Shown: positions 1 through 7,444 of the stretch, in pieces
Layout of the letters: every line of letters starts with the position of its first letter
Position numbering within the stretch: position 1 is the first letter of the stretch
Assembly: GCA_017415945.1 (NCBI GenBank)
Contig: JAFQDR010000069.1
Coordinates: forward strand, 1-25,415
From: Oscillospiraceae bacterium
Lineage (GTDB): Bacteria; Bacillota_A; Clostridia; Oscillospirales; Oscillospiraceae
DNA length: 25,415 bases
Reading direction: 5' to 3'
Made by a program: the position numbers and the translations under genes
The notes under the pieces: generated by a model
What the model was told of the DNA's origin: nothing
Databases searched by the model: none
What the model saw: only the letters and a program-made list of their open reading frames with translations

Positions 1-82
1 CAGCTCCTTTCTGTGTTGAATTTGTAGCGGTTATAAGGCTTTTTCTACTCCTTTCCTATAACTGCTTTTCAATTCACCACAA

Positions 83-1737
83 ATGAGCCGCAGTCATATG
101 TATTCGGGTGGAGAAACCACCCTTTACATATTACCTCTCAGAAAAAGCTACTTTCAAAATACGCTAAGGAACACGGCTTCACAAATACCCGTTTCTACGT
201 TGACGACGGATACACGGGGACGAACTTTAACCGCCCCGGCTTTCAGCAGATGCTTGAGGATATGGAAATGGGATATATCTCTACGATAATCGTCAAAGAC
301 TCATCTCGTTTCGGAAGAAACTATCTTGAAGTCGGTCAGTACACAGATTACTACTTTCCCGAGCACAACATCCGCTTCATAGCCATTAACGATTGCATTG
401 ATAGTGAGAACGGTGAGGACGATTTCAGCGCGTTCCGTAACGTAATGAACGAGATGTACGCCAAGGACATCAGCCGTAAGGTCAGAAGCTCTCACCGCCT
501 CAGAGGTAACGCAGGCGAGCCCTTATCTCCGCCGCCATACGGATATATGAAATCCCCCGATAATAAAAAGAAGTGGATCATAGACGAGGAAGCAGCAAAG
601 GTGGTACGGCAGATCTTTCAATGGTGTATCGAGGGCAAAGGTAATGAAACGATTGCACGTCTGTTGCAGGAGAGCGAAGTGTTAGTACCGCAGGCGTATT
701 GGCAAAGCAAGGGACTTGGACGAGGTGGCAAGAAAACGCAACCTAACCCATACAAGTGGTGCAAGACTACAATTGCCAAGATGTTAGCGCAACAAGAGTA
801 TTGCGGGGATATTATCAATTTCAAGACCTATTCAAAGTCCTTCCGTAACAAGAAACGAATTGATAATCCCGAGGAGAATTGGGCGGTATTCAAGGACGTA
901 CACGAACCGATAATTGACCGAGATACCTTTGAAATGGTGCAGAATCTTGTAGCAAAAACGAAACGCCGCGCTCCAAAGAAGGAGAACGGCGAGAAGAATA
1001 TGTTTTGTGGATTGCTCTATTGTGCCGATTGCGGAAGTCCCTTGTGGTTCAACGTCAATCATCCAAACAAGTCCATTCAATACTTCAACTGCTCCAATTA
1101 CAGAGCCAATCGCGGCACTTGTCCGTCAACCCATTATATCCGCGCCGATTCGATTGAGCAGGTGGTGATAGCGGAGCTACAAACTATTGCACGTTTTCTT
1201 GACGAAGAAGAGGATGAGTTTGCAGCCATGCTTGAAAGCAAAACTAACAAGGATATTGCCACCGAGCAAAAGCTTGCCGAATCTCAACTTGCTACGGTAA
1301 GAGCTCGAGTCAAGGAAATCGAACGCTTATACGAAAGGATTTATGAGGACAACGTAAACGGCAAGGTTTCGGACGAATGGTTTATGAAGCTTTCCCACAA
1401 GTATGAGGTGGAGATGAATGAGACCAAGAAAAACATTCTTGCCTTGCGCGAAAAACTCGACAGCCTTGCGGAGAAGCGTCAAACCAAGGAGAACTTCATC
1501 AAGGCGGTACGGAGCTTTATGGAGATGAAAACGCTGAACCCCGTCATCCTTCGTGAACTGATAGAGAAAATTGAAGTTCATCAGATTGAGGGAACGGGCA
1601 AGAACCGCACACAGCGCGTGGTCATCCATTATCGCTTTGTTGGCTGTCTGCAAATTCCCGAATGGCACAGAAAGCGAAAGGTCACCCTTGAGAGCAGACA
1701 AGGCGTAGCGGTAAACTATCTGTCAACAACGGCATAA
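83..1737 (+). pseudogene. Large serine recombinase lacking its catalytic-serine segment
   Basis: This is a site-specific large serine recombinase of the kind carried by integrative elements of Clostridia. The intact part reads in one frame to the stop at 1737. It has the rest of the resolvase domain (YVDDGYTGTNFNRPGF, then KDSSRFGRN), the recombinase domain (PPPYGY), a zinc ribbon (CADCG with CPSTHYIRAD), a coiled coil and a DUF4368-like end (LRELIEKIEVH). The N-terminus is broken. An ATG at 83 opens MSRSHMYSGGETTLY (83-127). Two bases later, in another frame, family-like text resumes at 130 with ITSQKKLLSKYAKEHGF. The family normally has the YxRLSxDD catalytic-serine stretch between these two parts, and it is absent. 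An internal deletion with frameshift explains this best. An internal start at 250 could yield a 495-residue protein, but it would lack the nucleophile. Family assignment is firm; loss of activity is inferred. Confidence 0.8.
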
Positions 1738-1749
1738 CAAAAGAAAAAA

Positions 1750-1766
1750 GAGCAGGAATCCTGCTC
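1750..1766 (-). terminator. Second hairpin with T-tract on the minus strand
   Basis: A 7-bp stem (GAGCAGG / CCTGCTC, loop AAT) lies just after the recombinase stop. The A-rich bases on its left become a T-tract on the minus strand. It therefore looks like a backup terminator for leftward transcription from the tRNA rather than a terminator for the recombinase. Confidence 0.5.
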
Positions 1767-1785
1767 CAAATAACGAAATATAGGC

Positions 1786-1829
1786 AAAAAAACATCGAGT
1801 GTTCATCACTTTCGTTATGAACACTCGAT
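1786..1829 (-). terminator. Intrinsic terminator of tRNA-Pro
   Basis: A perfect 13-bp inverted repeat (1794-1806 and 1817-1829, arms ATCGAGTGTTCAT / ATGAACACTCGAT) has a 10-nt loop. On the minus strand it is followed by a run of T (complement of A1786-1792). It lies directly 3' of the tRNA-Pro gene, so it should end that transcript. Confidence 0.8.
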
Positions 1830-1830
1830 A

Positions 1831-1906
1831 TGGTCTGAGTGACAAGACTTGAACTTGCGGCCTCTACCACCCCAAGGTAGCGCGCTACCAACTGCGCCAC
1901 ACCCAG
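1831..1906 (-). tRNA. tRNA-Pro (anticodon UGG), CCA encoded
   Basis: Read on the minus strand this is a 76-nt cloverleaf. The 7-bp acceptor stem is CTGGGTG / CACTCAG (one G-U pair) followed by A and an encoded CCA. The D-arm region is GGCGCAGTTGGTAGCGC. The anticodon stem CTACC / GGTAG carries the loop CTTGGGG with anticodon TGG at 1872-1874. The T arm has loop TTCAAGT. All stems close, so the gene looks functional. It sits between the decayed recombinase and an IS30 remnant and is undamaged. Its own promoter and terminator flank it, so it is a single-gene transcript. Confidence 0.95.
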
Positions 1907-1920
1907 ATGCAACGTATAAG

Positions 1921-1949
1921 ATTATAGCACTTTATAATGGTTTTGTCAA
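1921..1949 (-). promoter_or_regulatory. Consensus promoter of tRNA-Pro
   Basis: On the minus strand a perfect -35 TTGACA (1944-1949) and a perfect -10 TATAAT (1921-1926) are separated by exactly 17 bp. The -10 ends 14 bp before the tRNA 5' end at 1906. This is a very strong vegetative sigma-A promoter, as expected for a tRNA gene. Confidence 0.9.
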
Positions 1950-2006
1950 TAGCTTTTTTCAAAAAAATAAAAATATTTTTTAGAAAGTTCCACAGTGTAA
2001 GTTTGT

Positions 2007-2490
2007 ATGAAAGAAAGTGTGGTTGTATTTAGTGTGAGAAATCCGGAATGGCGCTCACAAATTGGAACCCATAAAAATAAACATCTAACCCTCGATGTTC
2101 GAATCGAAATTCGTAAAAATATGTCTCATGGCATGACATTTATAGCAATCAGAAATGGATCGATAAAGATCATCTCCGGCACTGCTATGAAAACAAATCC
2201 GCCCGACAGGACTACGAAACTGTTCTGACGGAAGCCGGAGAAGGAACCGCTTACCAAAGAGAGCTTCCATCAGACAGAGCAGAACAATCGGATGCAGTAC
2301 GCAGAGGTATGTATCCAGACATACAAACTGTCTGTTTCCACCTCCACTGTCTGCCCGTATAAATATATATTACACAAAACCGACTTCTCTTTTTTAGAGA
2401 TCTTTCAGCTTATGATCACGGACAACGGCGACGATTTCAGCTGTGTACAGGCAATAGAGGATAATATTGACGGATCATTATCAAAGCCTT
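2007..2490 (+). pseudogene. Frameshifted IS30-like transposase remnant
   Basis: Three fragments of an IS30-family transposase can be read in order, in shifting frames. 2007-2228 has the N-terminal helix-turn-helix text (HLTLDVRIEIRKNMSHGMTF). 2189-2340, in another frame, has the linker text ARQDYETVLTEAGEGTAYQR. From about 2310 the first frame resumes with QTYKLSVSTSTV, then at 2412 MITDNGDDFSCVQAIE, which resembles the TDNGxEF DDE motif. Much of the catalytic domain and the C-terminus is missing, so this is a dead insertion-sequence relic. I could not find clear terminal inverted repeats. The family call rests on remembered motifs. Confidence 0.6.
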
Positions 2491-2676
2491 TTTGTTCACG
2501 GCAAATGACAGCAGCCTTGGATATATCTTGTATCTCTGCCGAAAAAGTGGCTCGTTTTCCAAAACGCAGAAAAAGCAACTCTGTTTTCCTCTAAAATTAA
2601 CTTTCGCTGAAGAAAAATTCACTTTGAGAATTTTCGCATATCTTGCATGATATTTCCACTGAACACATCTATGCGG

Positions 2677-2705
2677 TTGACAGGATTATTTTCAGGAGTT
2701 ATAAT
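2677..2705 (+). promoter_or_regulatory. Consensus promoter of the DIP1984-family gene
   Basis: A perfect TTGACA (2677-2682) and TATAAT (2700-2705) are spaced by 17 bp. The predicted start site near 2712 leaves a leader of about 23 nt that contains the AGGAGG site of the gene at 2735. Confidence 0.85.
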
Positions 2706-2734
2706 ATTATTAACAACAGTTTTAGGAGGATTAC

Positions 2735-3190
2735 ATGATGAAATTGGCTGAAGCATTACAGGAGCGTGCTGATTTGAACAGACGTATTGAACAGCTGCGG
2801 ATGAGACTTGATAATAACGCCATTACGCAGGAGGGCGAAAAGTCAGCAGAGGATCCGATAGCTCTGATCGCTGAGTTAGAGGACTGCACCGTACGTTTGG
2901 AAAAATTGATTGGCGCCATTAATCTTACCAACAGCAGAACTGTTGTTGACGGAATCACGCTTACCGAAATGATTGCAAAGAGGGATATTCTAACGCTGAA
3001 GCTGGGCGTTTATAGAAATTTCCTTAATACAGCGAGTCGGACCGCGCATCGGGCAATGAGAACCGAAATAAAAATTTTCAGCACGGTTGATGTTAGCGAA
3101 TTTCAAAAGGAAATTGACCGTATTGCACGCGAATTGAGAATAACAGATAACAAAATTCAGGAGACCAACTGGACAACTGAGCTGCAGTAG
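2735..3190 (+). CDS. DIP1984-family (DUF6847, 'septicolysin'-type) protein
   Basis: The protein has 151 residues. It matches the DIP1984 family pattern from end to end: an N-terminal helix MKLAEALQERADLNRRIEQL, then RLxxNAxxQEGE, the middle GAINLTNSRT with DGxTLTEMIAKRDIL, and the end IQETNWTTEL. These proteins are short, helical and cytoplasmic. Some are named septicolysin, but no biochemical role is well established, so I assign none. AGGAGG (2724-2729) precedes two adjacent ATG codons (2735, 2738), and either could be used. It has its own consensus promoter. No partner gene is evident nearby: IS debris lies upstream and GH92 downstream after 260 bp. Confidence 0.85.
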   Translation: MMKLAEALQERADLNRRIEQLRMRLDNNAITQEGEKSAEDPIALIAELEDCTVRLEKLIGAINLTNSRTVVDGITLTEMIAKRDILTLKLGVYRNFLNTASRTAHRAMRTEIKIFSTVDVSEFQKEIDRIARELRITDNKIQETNWTTELQ

Positions 3191-3450
3191 TTTATTTGTC
3201 GGTAGCTTCGGGGCGAATGCGATCTCCTGTGGCTGAGAATGAATGAGCCACGCTCAGAATAAGGTGCTTCGGGCAGCACATAATTACGATTGTTATGCCC
3301 AGACAGCGCACACATGCAGCGCCTTATATTGTATCACGCACTACCGGGCATTGACCGAAGCGAGGGTTGGGTCAGGGGATAATAATAATTCATCCTATCA
3401 GTTCTGCCGGAACAGGAATTAAGTTAGATGAAATTATAAGGAGAATTTCT
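3191..3450. other. Intergenic region without a recognised gene
   Basis: These 260 bp separate the DIP1984-family gene from the GH92 gene. I see only short stem-loops without T-tracts, such as GTGGCT/AGCCAC (3229-3234 with 3246-3251) and GTGCT/AGCAC (3264-3268 with 3275-3279). TTGACC at 3351 and GATAAT at 3379 are 22 bp apart, too far for a normal promoter. The reading frame extends upstream of 3451 to 3367 but has no ribosome site there. Confidence 0.5.
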
Positions 3451-5667
3451 ATGAAAATCAGAAAACAGCTTACATCACTTATAACAAAACGAACCGAGGC
3501 TCCTAAGCTTTCTATAGATCCTGTGGAATACGCAGATCCGCTTTTCGGTGTTGGCAGTGCCACATCGGCAGGTCCCACTCTTCCAGGCGGTTCGATTCAT
3601 CCCAGTCCTGAGACGTTGATCAAGGATTGCGGCGGATATACACGTGAACAGCCGATTGTGGGATTCGGACAGGCTTATTTGTCCGGTACAGGCGGAACGA
3701 AGTCTTTTGGTAACTATTTGCTGGCGCCGATGGTTGATGGAATTGACCTCGAAAGCAAGAGCCGCGCATCTTTCGCTGTTGAGGGAAGCGAGATTGCACG
3801 CTGCTTTGAGTATACAGTAGCGCTCGAAAACGGAATCAAGGCAAAAGTTACTCCCGCTCACAATGCGGCAATTTACAGCTTTGAATATCCTGCAGGCAAG
3901 GAGGCTTCTTTCCTTTTGGACGCAGCGCGCAAGCTGGATATTGAAGCCTGTATGAAAGAAGGTTCTATTACCATTGATCCTACATCCAAACGCATCTCGG
4001 GAGGCGGACTTTATTCCGGCAACTGGAATGCGATTGACTGGGAAATGTTCTTTGTTTTGGAATTTGATGCCGATTTCACCGAGATTGGCAGCTTCAAGGG
4101 AAGCGATATAATACCTCGGTCCGCCGGCGAGATTTGCACCGTCTCAATCTGCGAAAAGGAAAGGCTTGGTGCCTATGTGAAATTCGGTATAACGGACAAG
4201 GTGCGAACAGTTAATGTGAAAATTTCCATCTCCTTCGTGAGTGTTGAAAAAGCAAAAGCATTTCTTGATGAACAGATTCCCGCTTTTGATTATGATGCAG
4301 TGAAGGAAGCTGCGAAGTCGGCATGGCGGGATACACTTGGTGTAATCGAGCTGAAAACTACCGATAAAGCACTGCTCAGACGCTTCTATACAGCCATGTA
4401 TCATATGAATATCCAGCCCCGTGACCGAACCGATGACCACGGTACATGGGATGATATCCATACTACATGGGATAGCTGGAAGACAGTATTCCCAATGTAT
4501 TCCTTGCTTTATCCGGAAAAAACAGCTTCCATTGTTGAATCCTTCATCAAGCGTGCAAAGACCAATGAAGCTGCGGAAAACGGTATTGTCATCGCAGATG
4601 AATACTCTGCAGCGAAGGAATTTCTCGCCGGTCAGGGCGGTAATGATATTGACAACGTGATTGTAGATGCCTATATGAAGGGCATCAAGCTGGTAAATTA
4701 CGACTGGGAGGATGCTTACAGCGTGCTTCTTGACAGCGCAGAAAAAATGCGCTCAAAGGAATATGTGGAGGGCGGCTTTGCCACAAACAACAGAATGACC
4801 GTTACAGGTAAAGCCTATTCCGGACGTTTCAAATCGGCGGCGGCAACCCTCGGTTTTGCATTCAATGATAAAGCGATTGCAGCCATGGCGAAGGATCTTG
4901 GCAAATGTGAAGATTATGACAAATATGAAAAACGTTCTCTGAACTGGCGCAATGTTTGGAATGACAAGCTGGAAAGTGAAGGTTTTCTCGGTTTCCCGCA
5001 AAGTCCCGATGAGGATGGCAGTTTCGCCGAGGGATTTGATGCGCACGGCGGATATAATTCTCACTTTTATGAAGCAACAGCGTGGGATGCGGCATACATC
5101 AATTACAACGATGTTCCTCATCTGGTAGAAACCATGGGCGGTCCCGAAATCTTCACTGAGCGCCTTGTCTGGGCTTGCGAGCACAGCGTAAATTATTACA
5201 ATGACGATCACGGCAAAGAAGGCTACCTCAACTTTACCAATGAGCCCTCCTTCCATATTCCGTGGCTTTTCTGCACCGACGAGATCAGACGCCCCGATCT
5301 TGCAGCGAAGGTGATTGACACAATTATCGCACGCTTCTCCTGTCTCGATGATTATCCCGGAGACGAGGACAACGGAGGCATGTCATCTTATTATGTCTTC
5401 CTCATGTGTGGATTCTTCCCCTATTCCACCACCGATGATTATTATCTCCACGGTACAAGAGTCGAAGAAATCGTATTTCATCTCGGTAACGGCAGGGATT
5501 TTATTGTAACAGGCGAGAATGTCGGAAACGGCAATATTTATGTTCAGTCGGCAACATGGAAAAGGGAAAAGCTTGATGTATGCAGGCTGACCCATGAACA
5601 GATTCTCGGCGGCGGTGAGCTGCATTTTGTGATGGGAGATACACCATCAGATTGGGCAAGGAAATAA
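3451..5667 (+). CDS. Divergent GH92-family glycoside hydrolase (alpha-mannosidase family)
   Basis: The protein has 738 residues, a usual length for GH92. GH92 enzymes are calcium-dependent exo-alpha-mannosidases acting on mannans and N-glycans. Family landmarks are an N-terminal beta-sandwich with DPLFGVGSATSAGPTLPGG, then an alpha/alpha barrel with TTWDSWKTVFPMYSLLYP, NEPSFHIPWLF (E598, expected general acid) and PGDEDNGGMSSYYVF (638-640). Several motifs differ from the usual GNEPxHHIPY and GNDDxGxMSxW, so the substrate may differ. There is no signal peptide (MKIRKQLTSLITKR), so it is probably cytoplasmic and would act on imported oligosaccharide. The start at 3451 follows AAGGAG (3438-3443) with 7-nt spacing. 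The frame is open upstream to 3367, without a ribosome site. Confidence 0.85.
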   Translation: MKIRKQLTSLITKRTEAPKLSIDPVEYADPLFGVGSATSAGPTLPGGSIHPSPETLIKDCGGYTREQPIVGFGQAYLSGTGGTKSFGNYLLAPMVDGIDLESKSRASFAVEGSEIARCFEYTVALENGIKAKVTPAHNAAIYSFEYPAGKEASFLLDAARKLDIEACMKEGSITIDPTSKRISGGGLYSGNWNAIDWEMFFVLEFDADFTEIGSFKGSDIIPRSAGEICTVSICEKERLGAYVKFGITDKVRTVNVKISISFVSVEKAKAFLDEQIPAFDYDAVKEAAKSAWRDTLGVIELKTTDKALLRRFYTAMYHMNIQPRDRTDDHGTWDDIHTTWDSWKTVFPMYSLLYPEKTASIVESFIKRAKTNEAAENGIVIADEYSAAKEFLAGQGGNDIDNVIVDAYMKGIKLVNYDWEDAYSVLLDSAEKMRSKEYVEGGFATNNRMTVTGKAYSGRFKSAAATLGFAFNDKAIAAMAKDLGKCEDYDKYEKRSLNWRNVWNDKLESEGFLGFPQSPDEDGSFAEGFDAHGGYNSHFYEATAWDAAYINYNDVPHLVETMGGPEIFTERLVWACEHSVNYYNDDHGKEGYLNFTNEPSFHIPWLFCTDEIRRPDLAAKVIDTIIARFSCLDDYPGDEDNGGMSSYYVFLMCGFFPYSTTDDYYLHGTRVEEIVFHLGNGRDFIVTGENVGNGNIYVQSATWKREKLDVCRLTHEQILGGGELHFVMGDTPSDWARK

Positions 5668-5734
5668 CAGACGATAAAGGAACGGCGCATTTCCTCTGTA
5701 TTCTTATTGGAGAAAACACGAACACCACCAAGAA

Positions 5735-5805
5735 ATGATATAATCCCCTCAGTATACTATTAAAAATTGTTTTTTCAAGTGTCTGCTATGCGGGGATTAT
5801 ATCAT
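5735..5805. repeat. 14-bp perfect inverted repeat with 43-bp spacer
   Basis: ATGATATAATCCCC (5735-5748) is repeated as its exact reverse complement GGGGATTATATCAT (5792-5805). The spacer is AT-rich and includes a run of T. It lies between the GH92 stop and the LytTR operon. Each arm contains a TATAAT-like hexamer reading outward or inward. It could be a regulator site, a folded leader or terminator, or the ends of a small mobile sequence. There is no T-tract directly after the right arm. Confidence 0.7.
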
Positions 5806-5857
5806 CTGTGATAAGTGTAGATAGATATATTTTTACAAAGAGTTTAATGCTGTTCGA

Positions 5858-5907
5858 TTGAAAAACAGCGATATATGGTATAATTTATCATGTGAAATTA
5901 TACCATA
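5858..5907 (+). promoter_or_regulatory. Promoter overlapped by a 13-bp palindrome, upstream of the LytTR operon
   Basis: TATGGTATAATTT (5874-5886) and AAATTATACCATA (5895-5907) form a perfect 13-bp inverted repeat with an 8-bp centre. The left arm contains an extended -10 (TGGTATAAT, hexamer 5879-5884). TTGAAA at 5858-5863 could be a -35, but the spacing is 15 bp. A palindrome lying on the -10 suggests an operator or a start-site hairpin. A single match to the AgrA-type LytTR box consensus, TAAGTTAAT, occurs at 5911-5919, without a clear second copy. Confidence 0.5.
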
Positions 5908-5976
5908 ACATAAGTTAATCAAGTATAATTGATATAAAGTGTTTGATAATACCGATTATAACCGGCGGTAATGACA

Positions 5977-6678
5977 ATGAAATTAAAAATTGCAATCTGT
6001 GACGATGAACAGGATCAAATTAAATATTTATCGGGTGTAGTATCAGCTTGGGCGAGCAAAAACCGTCATATCGCTCAAGTAAAATGTTATCCTTCAGTTA
6101 AATCTTTTCTATTCGACTATTCAGAGGAAAAGGACTTTGATATATTATTACTTGATATAGAAATGCCCGAAATGAGTGGCATTGAACTGGCAAAAACAGT
6201 TCGCAAGGAAAATTCTACCGTACAAATCGTTTTTATAACGGGATATTATGAATATTTCAGTGATGGCTTTGATGTATCGGCTCTTCATTATCTCATCAAG
6301 CCGGCAGACGAAAGAAAGCTTCTGCTCGTACTTGACCGTGCGGTAAACAACCTTAATTATCGGCAGAGAGCAGTGCTTATGAACACTCCTGAGGGAGATG
6401 TGAAGGTATCGCTTGCAGATATATGTTTCGTTGAATCAGAAAATGTCCATGTGGCAGTGCATACAGTAATCGGTGTCTACCGTTCACGCATTTCTTTAGC
6501 GAAGTTCGCAGAACAGCTTGATGAGACCTTTATTAAGGTACATCGTTCCTATATTGTTGGATTGAAATATATTAAAAGAATTAATCGTACCGATATTACA
6601 ATGCTGAACGGAGAAATTGTTCCCATCAGCCGAGGAATGTACGATGAGGTACATGCTGCTTTGATCAAATACTTATAA
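5977..6678 (+). CDS. LytTR-family response regulator (AgrA-like)
   Basis: The protein has 233 residues. The receiver domain (about 1-120) has D9/D10 of the acidic pocket, phosphoacceptor D60 in LLLDIEMPEMSG, T88 in FITGY and K108 in LIKP. The C-terminal half (about 135-233) is a LytTR DNA-binding domain (VHRSYIVGLKYIKRI, GEIVPISR). Such regulators bind direct repeats upstream of bacteriocin, quorum-sensing or ABC-transporter genes. I prefer the ATG at 5977 because GGCGG (5964-5968) sits 8 nt before it. The in-frame ATG at 5971 is only 2 nt away from that site. The gene is followed after 11 nt by its kinase. Palindromes at 5735-5805 and 5874-5907 lie in its promoter region. Confidence 0.92.
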   Translation: MKLKIAICDDEQDQIKYLSGVVSAWASKNRHIAQVKCYPSVKSFLFDYSEEKDFDILLLDIEMPEMSGIELAKTVRKENSTVQIVFITGYYEYFSDGFDVSALHYLIKPADERKLLLVLDRAVNNLNYRQRAVLMNTPEGDVKVSLADICFVESENVHVAVHTVIGVYRSRISLAKFAEQLDETFIKVHRSYIVGLKYIKRINRTDITMLNGEIVPISRGMYDEVHAALIKYL

Positions 6679-6689
6679 GGAATAAGATT

Positions 6690-7334
6690 ATGTTATTTGA
6701 TAAACTGATTGCTAAAAGGATTGCCGCCGCAGAAAGTGAGATATTGAAAAAGCATTATGCTGAAGTGGAAAATATGTACAATAAGATGCGTGGTTGGCGG
6801 CACGATTACAGAAGCCATATTCAGACGATGAAGGTTCATGCCCAAAACGGCGAATATGAGGAAATAAATCGCTATCTTGATATGCTTGACGATGATTTAA
6901 CCAATGTTGAAACCGTAATCAAGACCGGCAACAGAATGGCTGACGCGATATTCAACAGTAAGCTTTCTATTGCAGCTGCGAAGAACATAAAAGTTAAGGC
7001 AGATGCACGGATTCCTGTTTTGCTGACAGTTTCGGAGCTTGATCTTTGTATTATTATCAGCAATTTACTTGATAATGCCATTGAAGCGTGTTCGTCTCTT
7101 CCGGAAGAAGAACGCCTAATCCGTATCTATATGGAAATGAAGGGCAACTACCTGTATTTATCGCTGACAAACACTGCAGAGGGTTATAAAAAACATAACT
7201 TTAAGACTACCAAAGGCGAGGGGCACGGTTTCGGTCTTGCCCGCATTGACGCTGTCATTAAGAAGTATGGCGGATATCTGACTCGTGCAAGCGAAGACGG
7301 TGCCTTTTCTACCGAAATCCTTTTACCTCAATAA
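6690..7334 (+). CDS. GHKL-domain (AgrC/HPK10-type) histidine kinase without a membrane sensor
   Basis: The protein has 214 residues. It has the HPK10-type phosphoacceptor H38 in WRHDYRSHI, the N box NLLDNAIEAC (125-134) and the G box GEGHGFGLARI (176-186), so the kinase core is complete. Normal AgrC-like kinases have five to seven membrane helices before this core. Here the helical dimerisation region begins almost at residue 1, with no hydrophobic segment. It is therefore a soluble kinase, or one that borrows a sensor. AAGGA overlapping the stop of the regulator supplies the ribosome site. The two genes form an operon that ends at the hairpin at 7343-7400, just before the ABC pair. Confidence 0.9.
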   Translation: MLFDKLIAKRIAAAESEILKKHYAEVENMYNKMRGWRHDYRSHIQTMKVHAQNGEYEEINRYLDMLDDDLTNVETVIKTGNRMADAIFNSKLSIAAAKNIKVKADARIPVLLTVSELDLCIIISNLLDNAIEACSSLPEEERLIRIYMEMKGNYLYLSLTNTAEGYKKHNFKTTKGEGHGFGLARIDAVIKKYGGYLTRASEDGAFSTEILLPQ

Positions 7335-7342
7335 ACATAACA

Positions 7343-7401
7343 AAGTGCAATTCACATCAAATTTTCGACGTTTGACAACAGATTGCGCTTTTTTATTTTT
7401 T
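7343..7401 (+). terminator. Intrinsic terminator or attenuator between kinase and ABC genes
   Basis: AAGTGCAAT (7343-7351) pairs with ATTGCGCTT (7382-7390), 9 bp with one G-U pair. An inner TCAAA/TTTGA stem lies in the loop. TTTTTTATTTTTT follows directly. It should end the two-component transcript. It could also attenuate read-through into the transporter genes. Confidence 0.7.
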
Positions 7402-7403
7402 CT

Positions 7404-7414
7404 GATGTTATAAT
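7404..7414 (+). promoter_or_regulatory. Extended -10 promoter of the ABC exporter pair
   Basis: TGTTATAAT (hexamer 7409-7414) is a good extended -10 placed 30 bp before the ATG at 7445. A TTGACA at 7372-7377 is 31 bp away, too far to be its -35, and no other -35 is obvious. Weak -35 and extended -10 promoters are often activator dependent, which would fit control by the LytTR regulator, but I see no clear paired site. Confidence 0.5.
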
Positions 7415-7444
7415 ACAGACATCCAAAGTAATGAGGGGGTCAAT

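Noticed and set aside
1831..1906. tRNA-Pro as the attachment site of the adjacent recombinase element
   Set aside because: The tRNA and its terminator are intact, no second copy of the tRNA 3' end is seen in the window, and large serine recombinases seldom use tRNA genes.
3351..3384. TTGACC and GATAAT before the GH92 gene as a promoter
   Set aside because: The spacing of 22 bp is too long and no alternative -35 is convincing.
7372..7414. TTGACA at 7372 paired with TATAAT at 7409 as a promoter
   Set aside because: The spacing is 31 bp, and the TTGACA lies inside the loop of a terminator hairpin.
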